NCBI RefSeq assembly: GCF_003261175.1
Contig: NZ_QLNP01000062.1
Coordinates: 62,001-126,000 of the forward strand
Direction: 5' to 3'
Length of the DNA stretch: 64,000 nucleotides
Source of the DNA: Arthrobacter globiformis
Lineage (GTDB): Bacteria > Actinomycetota > Actinomycetes > Actinomycetales > Micrococcaceae
Shown here: positions 26,640 through 35,714 of the stretch, piece after piece
How the letters are laid out: every line of letters starts with the position of its first letter
How positions within the stretch are numbered: position 1 is the stretch's first letter
Notes under the pieces: generated by a model
Databases searched by the model: none
Told to the model about the DNA's origin: nothing
What the model saw: only the letters and a program-made list of their open reading frames with translations
Translations under genes and position numbers: made by a program

Positions 26640-27499
26640 CTGTGGCACCAGTTTCCAAGAAAACACAGCGCTTTCCCCTCCGGAAGGACCGGGGTGCACC
26701 GGCAGCCCAGCACCCCAAACGCAGGCGGGGTGAAGCATCGAACTTCTCCATCCGGATGGGACAACTGGCCCTGGCCGCCGTTGTCCTCGGCGCGTGGGAA
26801 GTGCTGGGACGCGTTGGCGTCATTGACCCGTTCTTCTTCCCCCTGCCCTCCGACATCCTGATGACGGTATGGGTCTGGATCTCCAGCGGCTTCGTCTTCC
26901 CGCACCTGTGGATCACCCTGCAGGAATCGATCCTGGCATTCCTGACGGGTGCCGCGGCCGGCCTGGTCCTGGGCTTCCTCCTGGCGAGGGTCCTTTTCCT
27001 GGAGCGGCTCCTGGATCCGTTCCTGCAGATGTTCAATGCCCTTCCCCGGGTGGTGCTGGCCCCGATCTTCCTGCTCTGGTTCGGCCTCGGGATCTGGTCA
27101 AAGGTGGCCTTCGGCTTCACCCTGGTGTTCTTCATCGTCTTCTTCAACACCCTCGAAGGCGTCAAGAGCGTGGACCGGGTCCTCGTGGACAACGCACGCA
27201 TGCTGGGGGCGTCGGAGAAGCAGCTCCTCCGCCACGTCTTCATCCCCAGCGCCCTGACCTGGATCTTTTCCAGCCTGCACATCAGCGTAGGTTTTGCCAT
27301 CACCGGCGCCGTGGTGGGTGAGTACCTCGGGGCGTCTGCCGGTGTGGGCTACGCCATCGCCCAGGCCCAGGGTGTCTTCGATACCAAGGGGGTCTTTGCC
27401 GGCATGTTCATCCTGATGTTCGTGGTCCTGATCATCGACCTCCTCGTCAACCGTCTCGAACGGCGCCTCCTGAGGTGGCGCCCGGTCCGGTCCTCGTAA
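26636..27499 (+). CDS. ABC transporter permease (SsuC/TauC type)
   Basis: A 287-residue permease with a basic N-terminal 40 residues, six membrane segments, and the coupling loop RVLVDNARMLGASEKQLLRHVF typical of the nitrate/sulfonate family. Translationally coupled to the ATPase gene. Confidence 0.92.
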   Translation: MTVAPVSKKTQRFPLRKDRGAPAAQHPKRRRGEASNFSIRMGQLALAAVVLGAWEVLGRVGVIDPFFFPLPSDILMTVWVWISSGFVFPHLWITLQESILAFLTGAAAGLVLGFLLARVLFLERLLDPFLQMFNALPRVVLAPIFLLWFGLGIWSKVAFGFTLVFFIVFFNTLEGVKSVDRVLVDNARMLGASEKQLLRHVFIPSALTWIFSSLHISVGFAITGAVVGEYLGASAGVGYAIAQAQGVFDTKGVFAGMFILMFVVLIIDLLVNRLERRLLRWRPVRSS

Positions 27500-27531
27500 C
27501 CCATCACCATCACCGCCTGAAAGGGAACCCC

Positions 27532-28608
27532 ATGACACAGCACCAAACCCGGCACCGGCGCCGGAACCTCTTCCGTCCCCTGACCCTGCTTGCCTCCGCT
27601 GCCCTGGCCCTCTCGGCCTGTGGCGCCCCTGCGGCTGCACCTCCGGGCCAGGGCGGGACCGGCGCTGCCGGCGGGGAAGGCACCAAGGTGATCATCGGCG
27701 TCGGCGGCCAGACTCTCCTGACCTACCTTCCCACCACGCTGGCCCAGGAACTGGGCTACTACAAGGATGAGGGCCTGAACGTCGAACTCCAGGACCTGCA
27801 GGGCGGCTCGAAGGCGCTCACCGCGATGGTGGGCGGCAGCACAAACGTCACCAGCGGATACTACGAGCACACCATCCAGATGCAGGCCAAGAACCAGCCC
27901 ATCAAGGCGTTCGTTAACATGGGCCAGTCGTCCGGACTTGCCCTCCTCGTGTCGCCGAAGAATGAGGGCAAGATCAAGTCCATCGCGGATCTCAAGGGCA
28001 AAAACGTCGGCGTGACCTCACCGGGGTCCTCCACTGACATGTTCGTCAAGTTCCTGCTGGCCAAGAACGGCCTGAAGCAGACAGATGCCGCCGTATCAGC
28101 CATCGGCGCCGGTTCCTCTGCCGTTGCCGCGGTGGAGCAGAACCAAGTGGATGCGGCGGTGATGCTCGAACCTGACGTCTCCGTCCTCGCGAAGCGGATA
28201 GGCCACGATCCGGTGCTGCTGGAAGACGTCCGGACCGTGGAGGGGCTGAAGGAAGTATTCAACACCGGCTCATGGCCGTCCTCCTCCCTCTACGCGAAGA
28301 CCGAATGGCTGGACCAGAACAAGGAAACCGCGGGCAAGCTCGCCAAGGCGATCAAGCGCACCCTCGAATTCGTCGCCGGCCATTCCGGCGAGGAGATTGC
28401 CGCGAAAATGCCCGAGAAATTTGCCGGCGGAGATAAGGCGCTCTACGCCAAAGTCATTGAGGACCTGAAGAAGACGCTCAGCAAGGACGGATCCTTTACC
28501 GAGGACGGCGCCCAGGCGGTCCTGGAGACACAGCGGGTGGCCAACCCGGAGGTCGGGGACAAGGACATCAAGCTGGCGGACACCTACACGAACGAATTCG
28601 TAAAGTAG
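27532..28608 (+). CDS. ABC importer substrate-binding lipoprotein (SsuA/TauA/NMT1-like)
   Basis: A 358-residue lipoprotein from the ATG with AAAGGGA upstream. The signal ends at the lipobox ALSAC (Cys about 27), followed by an Ala/Gly/Pro linker. The domain starts GVGGQTLLTYLPTTLAQELGYYKDEGLNVE, as in NMT1/SsuA-like binding proteins of organic anions. SIADLKGKNVGVTSPGSSTDMF is the ligand-loop region. The neighbours suggest a di- or tricarboxylate ligand rather than a sulfonate. Confidence 0.9.
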   Translation: MTQHQTRHRRRNLFRPLTLLASAALALSACGAPAAAPPGQGGTGAAGGEGTKVIIGVGGQTLLTYLPTTLAQELGYYKDEGLNVELQDLQGGSKALTAMVGGSTNVTSGYYEHTIQMQAKNQPIKAFVNMGQSSGLALLVSPKNEGKIKSIADLKGKNVGVTSPGSSTDMFVKFLLAKNGLKQTDAAVSAIGAGSSAVAAVEQNQVDAAVMLEPDVSVLAKRIGHDPVLLEDVRTVEGLKEVFNTGSWPSSSLYAKTEWLDQNKETAGKLAKAIKRTLEFVAGHSGEEIAAKMPEKFAGGDKALYAKVIEDLKKTLSKDGSFTEDGAQAVLETQRVANPEVGDKDIKLADTYTNEFVK

Positions 28609-28617
28609 CACCATCCA

Positions 28618-28652
28618 GCAGGCACGCCATCCGCACCGGATGGCGTGCCTGC
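28618..28652 (+). terminator. Strong hairpin between binding protein and hydratase genes
   Basis: A 16-bp perfect stem (28618-28633 with 28637-28652) with a 3-base loop begins 9 bases after the binding-protein stop. No T-run follows, so it may stabilise the upstream mRNA or lower read-through instead of fully terminating. Confidence 0.5.
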
Positions 28653-28724
28653 GGCCGTTACCACGTGACTGCGGCCGGTACCGTGCCTGCGTCCGCCAGC
28701 GCATTCCTGCGAGGAGAGCTCCCA

Positions 28725-30725
28725 ATGCCCGAGACACTGACCCACAAAATCCTGGCCAGCCATCTCGCGTCCGGCGAGCTGGCTCCCGGCGCCGACATCA
28801 CCGTCGCCGTCGACCAGATCCTCATCGAGGACGCCACCGGAACCATGGCCGCCATGCAGTTCGAAATGCTCGGCGTGGATTCCGTCGCGGTGCCGCTGGC
28901 GGTCATGTACGTCGATCACAACGTCCTGCAGATCGATGACAAGAACATGCAGGACCACCGCTACCTCCGGACGTTCTCCGCCCGCTACGGGCTGCGCTAC
29001 TCCCCCGCCGGGCACGGCATCTCCCACTACATCCACCTTGAGCACTTCTCCCGGCCGGGCCAGGTCCTGGTGGGCGCGGACTCCCACACCTCGACGGCGG
29101 GCGCCCTGGGCATGTTCGCCCTCGGCGCCGGCGGGCTCGAGGTGGCCGTGGCGATGGCGGGCTACGGTTTCGACTTTGTGTGCCCCGCCGTCGTGGGCGT
29201 GGAACTGACGGGCACGCTCGGGCGCAACGCCGAAGCGAAGGACGTGGTGCTGGAGCTCCTGCGCCGCCACGGCGTGCGGGGCGGCCGCGGGAAGGTGTTC
29301 GAGTTCTACGGCGAGGGTGTGGCGTCCCTGTCCGTCTCGGCGCGGGCCACCATCTGCAATATGATCATCGAAACGGGTGCTGCCACAGCCATCTTTCCCT
29401 CCGATGACCAAACCCGCGAGTGGCTCCGGGCCCAGCGGCGCGAGGACCAGTTTGTCCCCCTGGCGGCAGACGCGGGAGCCATGTACGACGACGGGGAGCA
29501 GCTTGATCTTTCCGGCCTCGTTCCGCTCGTGGCGCTGCCGCACTCACCAGGCAACGTCCGTCCCGTGTCCGAGCTGCCGCGCACCGAGGTGGTCCAGGTC
29601 TGCGTCGGTTCCTCTGTGAACAGTTCGTACGAGGATCTCGCCACCGTGGCGGCCATCCTAAAGGGACACACGGTCCATCCGTCCGTACAGCTCACGGTCA
29701 CTCCCGGATCGCGGCAGATCCTCCAGACGATCATCGCGTCCGGGGTGTATGAAGACCTCATGGGAGCCGGGGCGCGGATGCTCGAGCCCGTGTGCGGCCC
29801 GTGCGTGGGCATCGGGCAGGCCCCAACGGCGGGCGCGCCGTCGCTGCGGACCTTCAACCGTAATTTCCCGGGCAGGAGCGGCACAGCCGAGGACTGCGTG
29901 TACCTGTGTTCACCGTCGACCGCTGCTGCGAGCGCATTGCACGGTGCGATAGTCGATGCCTCCACTGTCAGCCGCGGCGAACTCCACCCCGCAACGCCAC
30001 CAAACCCGGAGGTCCACGATCTGCACATTGCCGGCGTCCTGCCCTTGGAGAGCCGGCGCGCCATCGAGATTGAGCGCGGCAGCAACCTGGTCCCGCCGCC
30101 ACAGCCGGAACCGCTCGCGCCGGACGTCGACGCCCGGGTGCTTATCGTCGTCGGTGATGACATCTCCACCGGCGATATGGCTCCCGACGGGGCCATCGCC
30201 ATGTCGGTGTGGTCCAACATCGCCGTGTGCGCGCGCTTCATGTTCCGCCGCCTGGATCCCGGATTCCACGACCGGGCCCTGGAATGGGGCGGCGGAATTA
30301 TTGTCGGCGGGGAAAACTACGGGCAGGGTTCATCGCGGGAACATGCCGCCCTGATCCCGTTGTACCTGGGGGTCCGGGTGGTCGCCGCCCGGAGCTATGC
30401 CCGGATCCACCGCCGCAACCTCATCGCGGCCGGCATTGTGCCGCTGATCCTTCCCCTCGACGTGCAAAGCTCAACCGGGCAGCGCTGGGTGATCGACGGG
30501 CTTGCTGATGCCCTGGTCGGTGGTGACCGCTCCGTTGCCGCCCGCGTGGACGACGGGGATGCGGAACTGATGCTCGGGCTCGACTTCTCGCCGGCCGAAC
30601 GCGCTGTCCTCACCGCCGGGGGCCTGCTGGCCCAGGTGCGGACCGGCGGGCGCTCCCCGCTGGCCAGTGACGCCGTCGTCCAGGACGACGCGGCAGGCGC
30701 TTCGCAGAGCCGGTCCGCACGGTGA
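28725..30725 (+). CDS. Aconitase/isopropylmalate-dehydratase family hydro-lyase, single-chain
   Basis: A 666-residue iron-sulfur hydratase from the ATG with GAGGAGAG upstream. The large domain has GADSHTST (catalytic His region) and the three [4Fe-4S] cysteines: Cys293 (QVCVGSSVNS) and Cys357/Cys360 (EPVCGPCVGIG). The C-terminal swivel domain (about 490-640) has DDISTGDMAPDGA and NYGQGSSREHAAL. LeuC- and LeuD-like parts are thus joined in one chain, shorter than classical aconitase (about 890). It adds or removes water on a cis-unsaturated di/tricarboxylate: aconitate, homoaconitate, citraconate or dimethylmaleate. The context of CoA-transferase and HMGL-type lyase suggests citraconate/2-methylmalate (inference). 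Confidence 0.85.
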   Translation: MPETLTHKILASHLASGELAPGADITVAVDQILIEDATGTMAAMQFEMLGVDSVAVPLAVMYVDHNVLQIDDKNMQDHRYLRTFSARYGLRYSPAGHGISHYIHLEHFSRPGQVLVGADSHTSTAGALGMFALGAGGLEVAVAMAGYGFDFVCPAVVGVELTGTLGRNAEAKDVVLELLRRHGVRGGRGKVFEFYGEGVASLSVSARATICNMIIETGAATAIFPSDDQTREWLRAQRREDQFVPLAADAGAMYDDGEQLDLSGLVPLVALPHSPGNVRPVSELPRTEVVQVCVGSSVNSSYEDLATVAAILKGHTVHPSVQLTVTPGSRQILQTIIASGVYEDLMGAGARMLEPVCGPCVGIGQAPTAGAPSLRTFNRNFPGRSGTAEDCVYLCSPSTAAASALHGAIVDASTVSRGELHPATPPNPEVHDLHIAGVLPLESRRAIEIERGSNLVPPPQPEPLAPDVDARVLIVVGDDISTGDMAPDGAIAMSVWSNIAVCARFMFRRLDPGFHDRALEWGGGIIVGGENYGQGSSREHAALIPLYLGVRVVAARSYARIHRRNLIAAGIVPLILPLDVQSSTGQRWVIDGLADALVGGDRSVAARVDDGDAELMLGLDFSPAERAVLTAGGLLAQVRTGGRSPLASDAVVQDDAAGASQSRSAR

Positions 30726-31945
30726 GGCAGGCCGCCGTCGAACCGGATCGGAAACCGGTGCGCCGGCCGGGACAGCGCGCCACCGCCATCGCCGCACTGA
30801 CAACTGTGGTGGCGGTGCTGCCGGTCTTCCTCGTCGGCGGCATGGCTGTCCAGCTCGAGCAGGATTTGGGCATGACGGCGTCGGCACTCGGTGTCGCGGT
30901 GGCCACCTTCTGGGCTGTGTCAGCACTGCTGTCTGCCCCGGCGGGGTATGTGGCGAGCGGACTCGGGCTTCGCCGCGGGGTTCCGCTCGCCGTCGGCCTG
31001 GGGTTCGTTGCGCTGGCCGGCATCGCGTTTGTCACTCCGCACTGGGCCTGGCTCATCGTCTGGCTCGCTCTGGCCGGCGCAGCAAACGCCCTTGTCCACC
31101 CGCTGTCCAACGGCCTGATCGTGGACCAGGTGGCGGTCCGCAACCGCGCTTTCTCGTTTGGCCTCAAGCAGGCTGCCATTCCGACGGCAACGCTCACCGC
31201 CGGCCTGTCGGTCCCGGTGTTCGCCCTCACCGTCGGGTGGAGCTGGACCTTTGCGCTGGCGGCACTGTTGGCGACGGCGTTGATCCCGGTGCTCCTTCGC
31301 GCCCTCCCCCGTGACAGCAGCGTCCGCCGGCGCTCCGGCAAGGCTGCCCGTGAGCCTCTTCCGCGGAGGCTGAAGCCCTTCCTTTTTGCGACGGCGGCAG
31401 CCAGCGCGCTGGGAGCCGGGCAGGCCAATGTGGTGGGTGCCTTCACGGTGACCATGGCGGTGCAGGCGGGGTTCGATGCCGCCGGCGCGGGCCTGTTGCT
31501 GGGCGCTGCCAGCGTGGCCGGGATTCTGGCGCGGCCGCTGGTGGGTATCGCCGCAGACCGGGGAATCGGCGGCTCGATGGCCACCGTGGCCCTGATGATG
31601 GGGGCCGGAAGCCTGGGGCTGCTCGGCATGGCGTCCGGCTTCCCGGTCGCCTACGGAGCCGGAGCGGTCGTCGCGTTCGGGTTGGGCTGGGGCTGGAACG
31701 GCCTGGCCCATTACGTGGTCTCCCGCACGGCGCATCCGTTTACCCTCCAGGCCACGGGGATCACGCAGAGCGGTACCTACATCGGCGGAACGCTGGGGCC
31801 GTTGCTGTTCGGGATCGTGTTTTCCCAGTTGGGTCCGGCCGTGGGGTGGGCGCTGGCAGCTGTGGTGGCTGCAACCGGGGCAGGAGCCTCGCTCATCGCG
31901 TTCCGCTTGGAGAAGGGTTTGCGCGGCGGGCCCGCCCCGGCATAA
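30722..31945 (+). CDS. MFS transporter
   Basis: A 407-residue carrier with 12 predicted membrane segments and the MFS loop GLGLRRGVPLAVG between segments two and three. It starts at a GTG overlapping the hydratase stop (GTGA), so it belongs to the importer-hydratase operon. It may take up or export the same organic acid; no substrate-specific motif is recognised. Confidence 0.88.
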   Translation: MRQAAVEPDRKPVRRPGQRATAIAALTTVVAVLPVFLVGGMAVQLEQDLGMTASALGVAVATFWAVSALLSAPAGYVASGLGLRRGVPLAVGLGFVALAGIAFVTPHWAWLIVWLALAGAANALVHPLSNGLIVDQVAVRNRAFSFGLKQAAIPTATLTAGLSVPVFALTVGWSWTFALAALLATALIPVLLRALPRDSSVRRRSGKAAREPLPRRLKPFLFATAAASALGAGQANVVGAFTVTMAVQAGFDAAGAGLLLGAASVAGILARPLVGIAADRGIGGSMATVALMMGAGSLGLLGMASGFPVAYGAGAVVAFGLGWGWNGLAHYVVSRTAHPFTLQATGITQSGTYIGGTLGPLLFGIVFSQLGPAVGWALAAVVAATGAGASLIAFRLEKGLRGGPAPA

Positions 31946-32073
31946 TCCGAAGCCCTCGGACGGCTCAGGCCACCACCTAGCGTCTGCCGGAAGATTACTC
32001 CGGGTTTTTGTCCAGCTGTCGCGGCCTGAATCGTGCCAGGAGGACGACGGCGGGTGCTGGCCCGCCGACGAAC

Positions 32074-32100
32074 AGCTTCGGCAGCCTGCCTGCCGAAGCT
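32074..32100. terminator. Hairpin between convergent MFS and DUF262 genes
   Basis: AGCTTCGGCAG (32074-32084) pairs perfectly with CTGCCGAAGCT (32090-32100) over a 5-base loop, in the gap between two converging genes. No strong T-run; likely a bidirectional terminator. Confidence 0.55.
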
Positions 32101-32162
32101 CGATGGGGGTTTAACAACCTTTCCCGGGACGCTCCGCGACGACCACCCTAAGCCACGTGACG

Positions 32163-33950
32163 TTACGAGCTGACGTCTCGGCCATCAATCTCGTCAGCGA
32201 CAAAGGCTGTTCCGAGGGCCTTGATGAGACGGTTCCTAATCCTGGACTTCCGCTCCTCCACAAATAATGTGAAATGTTCCAGATCGAGGACAAGACCGTC
32301 CAAATCATTTTCCGCCAGGTACGTTGACCGTTTCTCATCGCTCGGGAACGCCCCTGCGACCCAGTTGGACGGCAGGGCATCCTGCTTTTCGATGTTGGCA
32401 ATACCTGCGAGCAATTGGAGGTTAGGCAGAAGGTTGACGGCGGCGAGGTACTCATCAATCTTGTCAGCGGCAATTCCGGCCTCGGCCAGCTTCTTACTCG
32501 TAAACCGAGACTTTGGGAAGATGTGGTCCTCGTGGAACTTTTTACTCAAATCGAGACCCGGGTAGAGCACCGACAGCACGGAAAAGGTTCGTTGTCCGGC
32601 ATACTTGAGATTTAGCAGCTCGTCAATTTCGGCTGCTTCGAAGGTCAGGCTTTTACCGGCCGCTGTCATTGCCGACTCAACAGCCGCAACCGGGAACACC
32701 GTGCTCGTGTTGGCTCGTAGGGCATCACGGACGCGAGTGAGCAGCGTGTCTAAGCCTGATCCCCAGATGCCCCGCTTCATCAGCGACCGGGTGACCCAGT
32801 GCTGGAGAACGAGACGGTCGGCCGCGTCGGCCCTGGAGTCGAGGTAGAAGTCCCCGGCGCCACGCAGGTGCAGGTAATGCGCGAGCGGGATAATTACGCT
32901 ATTGGCAGTGAGGTTGCGTTCGTTGTAGCCGAACTGTTGGAGCAGTATCGCCGCTCTCAAAAGTGAGCCCTTGATCTTTGGCCAGGCGGCCTCAACCTTA
33001 GCCATGTTCACTTGGGTGAAGTTGCTGACCTTGAACCGGACGTCTACATCGGCGATGGTCAACGCGGTCTTGAGGACGACGTCCTTGGAGAATGAGAACT
33101 GGCGACCAGCATTTCCGTTGAGGTCGCTGACAAGCGACCGCACCTCTTCACGGGCGTCGAGTTCCCGCCACTGGTTGGTGGCCATTGACAACAGCAGGTC
33201 CGAGTACGAGAGTGTGGTTCCGCCGCTGTTCACCCGCACGAAGATTTCCAGAACCTTGTCTGGGTCCTGATCAGTGACTAGGAAGTAGTTCATCGGTTTG
33301 AGGATGCGAACCGCGTCATAGAGGTCGAACATCCGCTGGAACGCATCCCCCGGCTTGGCGATGTTACGTCTTTCCAGCTCCTTCATGATCGCCGGGCCAG
33401 GATTAGCGAGGTCGAGCACCGCCCCAACACGGAACCACTTGTCCTCGCCGCTTTCCTCGCATGCAGCCTCACGGTCAGTAAGAAAGCGTAGGTCGTACTT
33501 AAGGCCTAGTTCCTCATCAGCGGGGTCGTCAACGAGGTTCAGGTAGAGCCGCTTGACGGGGAAGCCCTCGGGGCCGTTCCACCACGCGTACTTCTTCTTC
33601 TCAGCGAAGCTTCCGTAGAGGGCGATGTTCAACGAGGTCAGACGCTGCTGACCATCGAGCACTGCTGTGGTTCCGCTACCCGCTGGGACTGTGGCCTTGG
33701 TCGCGTATGGATTGTCGCGCTCGTGGTAATTCGTGAGGAACTCGTAAAACGTGTATGACTGGGCGGTCTCTGGCTCAGCTGCCCACAGCAGAAATGAACC
33801 AACTGGGTACCCGCGCATAAGACTGTCAACAAGCTTCGTGATCTGGCTAGCATCCCAGACGAATTCACGCTGGATCGCAGGCATGAGGTACTCATGCTTA
33901 TGGATGGCGGTGAGCATGTCCTCGATGCTTCGCGGTGTCTGGAACGACAT
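32163..33950 (-). CDS. DUF262/DUF1524 protein (GmrSD-related)
   Basis: A 595-residue protein with the DUF262 (ParB/Srx-like) domain in front: IQREFVWDASQI and the signature LDGQQRLTSL (Asp99). The C-terminal DUF1524 region has the HNH-like motif EDHIFPKS (His476), followed by NLLPNLQLL. The arrangement matches the GmrS plus GmrD parts of type IV restriction systems in one polypeptide; DUF262 hydrolyses nucleotides and the HNH part would cut DNA. GGGAG upstream of the ATG supports the start. It begins an accessory region with several defence-like genes. Confidence 0.87.
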   Translation of the reverse strand: MSFQTPRSIEDMLTAIHKHEYLMPAIQREFVWDASQITKLVDSLMRGYPVGSFLLWAAEPETAQSYTFYEFLTNYHERDNPYATKATVPAGSGTTAVLDGQQRLTSLNIALYGSFAEKKKYAWWNGPEGFPVKRLYLNLVDDPADEELGLKYDLRFLTDREAACEESGEDKWFRVGAVLDLANPGPAIMKELERRNIAKPGDAFQRMFDLYDAVRILKPMNYFLVTDQDPDKVLEIFVRVNSGGTTLSYSDLLLSMATNQWRELDAREEVRSLVSDLNGNAGRQFSFSKDVVLKTALTIADVDVRFKVSNFTQVNMAKVEAAWPKIKGSLLRAAILLQQFGYNERNLTANSVIIPLAHYLHLRGAGDFYLDSRADAADRLVLQHWVTRSLMKRGIWGSGLDTLLTRVRDALRANTSTVFPVAAVESAMTAAGKSLTFEAAEIDELLNLKYAGQRTFSVLSVLYPGLDLSKKFHEDHIFPKSRFTSKKLAEAGIAADKIDEYLAAVNLLPNLQLLAGIANIEKQDALPSNWVAGAFPSDEKRSTYLAENDLDGLVLDLEHFTLFVEERKSRIRNRLIKALGTAFVADEIDGRDVSS

Positions 33951-34229
33951 TACGGTACTCCCTTTGGTGAGTCTTGGCGCTGAACTGAGTTGGTTCTCGT
34001 GTGTTGGTCTTGGCTTCGGCGGCGGCGGCGGTCACGATGTCGTCGTGGCTTTAGTGACGAGGCCTGGGCCGCGATGCGGGTGCATGACAACGAGGAATCC
34101 TCCTAGCAACGGAAGGCGACGACGGCCCGATTCAGTCTTCGGGGGAAAGATGCCCGGCCGCGAAGGCCGGGCCATCCTTGTGCACTGAAGCTGCACGCTC
34201 CGGTCAGTGCCACATGCTCGTCATAGTCA

Positions 34230-35384
34230 CTAGAGACCAGTCTTGCTCACTCCGTACTCGGCCTGCGCCGGGGTGAAACCGTTGTAGAGCAACTGGTCGA
34301 TCAGTTCCGCGCGCGAGAAGGCCGTGAACTCCAGGTAGCTCTTGGCTTTCTTGACCGACTGCTCGTTCCAGTCGACAGTCACGCGGTCAACGGCCCAGGT
34401 CGCATCCGCAACTGAAAACTTGTTGTATTCCAGTTGCGAGATCAGTTCTGTTCGCGAGAAGGCAGTGAAGTCCAGGTAAGACTCAGCTTTCCGCAGGGCG
34501 TTCTGCTGGCTGATCGTCCCAGCTTCAGCAGCAGCTTTTGCAGCAGCTGCAGCTTCCGCCTTAGCCTTGGCAGCAGCGTCAGCCTTGGCTTTAGCCTCCG
34601 CGGCAGCCTTTGCCTTAGCCTCCGCAGCCGCCTTGGCCTTGGCCTCCTTGGCAGCGGCGTCAGCCTCAGCCTTCGCCTTGGCAGCGGCGTCAGCTTTAGC
34701 CTTTGCTTCAGCGTCAGCCTTCGCCTTTGCCTCCTTGGCGGCCGCATCCGCCTCAGCTTTGGCGATGGCGGGATCCTGCGTTGTGGTCTCTACGGGAGTT
34801 GCAGCCGCTGAAGCGACAGCGGAGTCATCCACGCTGGAAACAGCTGTGCCCGAGTTTGGGGCAGCCTCGCCGCGGGTGGCGTTGAAGATAATGCTAATGA
34901 GGATGAAAGCGCCCGTGACGATCAAGGCCACTTTCTTGTGCTTGTCGTACCCCTCCAACGTGAGACCCTGCCTGTCGCGGGTCTTGTTCGCCAGTACGAG
35001 GATGAGGTCAATGAGAGCCCATATGCCCAGACCACCGAAGGTGATCAGTTTGAGGATGCCGGTTCCGACTTTGCCCAGATAGAACCGGTCCACGCCTAAA
35101 ACGCCGAGGAGGAGGGAGAGCAGCCAGGTCACGAGGAAAGACTTGTTACTATGCTTTGCCTGTCCCCACTGTGAGTACCCATAAGCGGCGCCCGTCATCG
35201 GCGGCTGCTGGGACATTTGCGGGTACGGGTTCTGGTTCTGGACCTGCCCCGGGTACGTCGGCTGGGCGGGCTGCCCAGGGTACGGAGCCTGCGACTCCGG
35301 CGCCATGGCCGGCTGCCTCTCGGGTTGACCGGGGGCGGAAGCCGCCCGATGTGTCGGAGGCTGTTCAGGGTAAGACTGGGACAT
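34230..35384 (-). CDS. TM2-domain membrane protein with Ala/Lys coiled linker and two C-terminal Ltp repeats
   Basis: 384 residues from the ATG at 35384 with GGGAA upstream. Order: Pro/Gln-rich N-terminus (about 1-80); TM2 domain with two membrane helices (LVTWLLSLLLGVLGVDRFYLG, then KLITFGGLGIWALIDLI); a further membrane helix near residue 155; a low-complexity Ala/Lys/Glu/Asp stretch of about 90 residues likely to form a long helix; and two repeats AxSYLxFTAFSRxELIxQLxYN of the Ltp (host cell surface-exposed lipoprotein) family. Ltp proteins of some temperate phages block DNA entry of other phages. Here the domain is tethered by TM helices rather than a lipid. Function is not known. Confidence 0.85.
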   Translation of the reverse strand: MSQSYPEQPPTHRAASAPGQPERQPAMAPESQAPYPGQPAQPTYPGQVQNQNPYPQMSQQPPMTGAAYGYSQWGQAKHSNKSFLVTWLLSLLLGVLGVDRFYLGKVGTGILKLITFGGLGIWALIDLILVLANKTRDRQGLTLEGYDKHKKVALIVTGAFILISIIFNATRGEAAPNSGTAVSSVDDSAVASAAATPVETTTQDPAIAKAEADAAAKEAKAKADAEAKAKADAAAKAKAEADAAAKEAKAKAAAEAKAKAAAEAKAKADAAAKAKAEAAAAAKAAAEAGTISQQNALRKAESYLDFTAFSRTELISQLEYNKFSVADATWAVDRVTVDWNEQSVKKAKSYLEFTAFSRAELIDQLLYNGFTPAQAEYGVSKTGL

Positions 35385-35714
35385 GCTGTTCCCTTCGATG
35401 GCGTCGTGCGAATCAACTCGTCTTGAGGGCATCTGGACTTCCCATCGAAAGCCGGCTTCCCCCAAGCCGGGTACCTCCCTTTCATTCTTGGGCCACAGAA
35501 TCAATTTCTGCGTTGAATTAGCCATGCTGAATGCAAGGTTCTGCGCAGGATTGCGCAAAGGTAGTGTGCACAGATTGGCCGAGAAATAATCGCGGGAATT
35601 GTCAAGAAAGCGGCAGCCGCGGACCTAGTCTTTCTCGGGGGCAGCTGTGACCGGCCGAACCAGCTTTTGACCGAGCACTCTCCTCACGAGGGCGCCTCGC
35701 TTTCGTTGTAGCAG
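35385..35714. other. Spacer between the TM2-Ltp gene and the GntR remnant
   Basis: No gene supported. The first 170 bases can be read as an N-terminal extension of the TM2-Ltp frame but have no ribosome site or domain. Presumed promoter region. Confidence 0.35.

Noticed and set aside
26575-27303. 242-residue minus-strand frame opposite the ABC permease
   Set aside because: Shadow frame; Arg/Thr-rich and without domains.
28584-29543. 319-residue minus-strand frame opposite the hydratase
   Set aside because: The hydratase has intact iron-sulfur motifs; this frame has none.
34430-34800. CRISPR-like or tandem DNA repeat
   Set aside because: The repeats are degenerate GCC/AGC-rich codons of the Ala/Lys helix in the TM2-Ltp gene, not spaced direct repeats.
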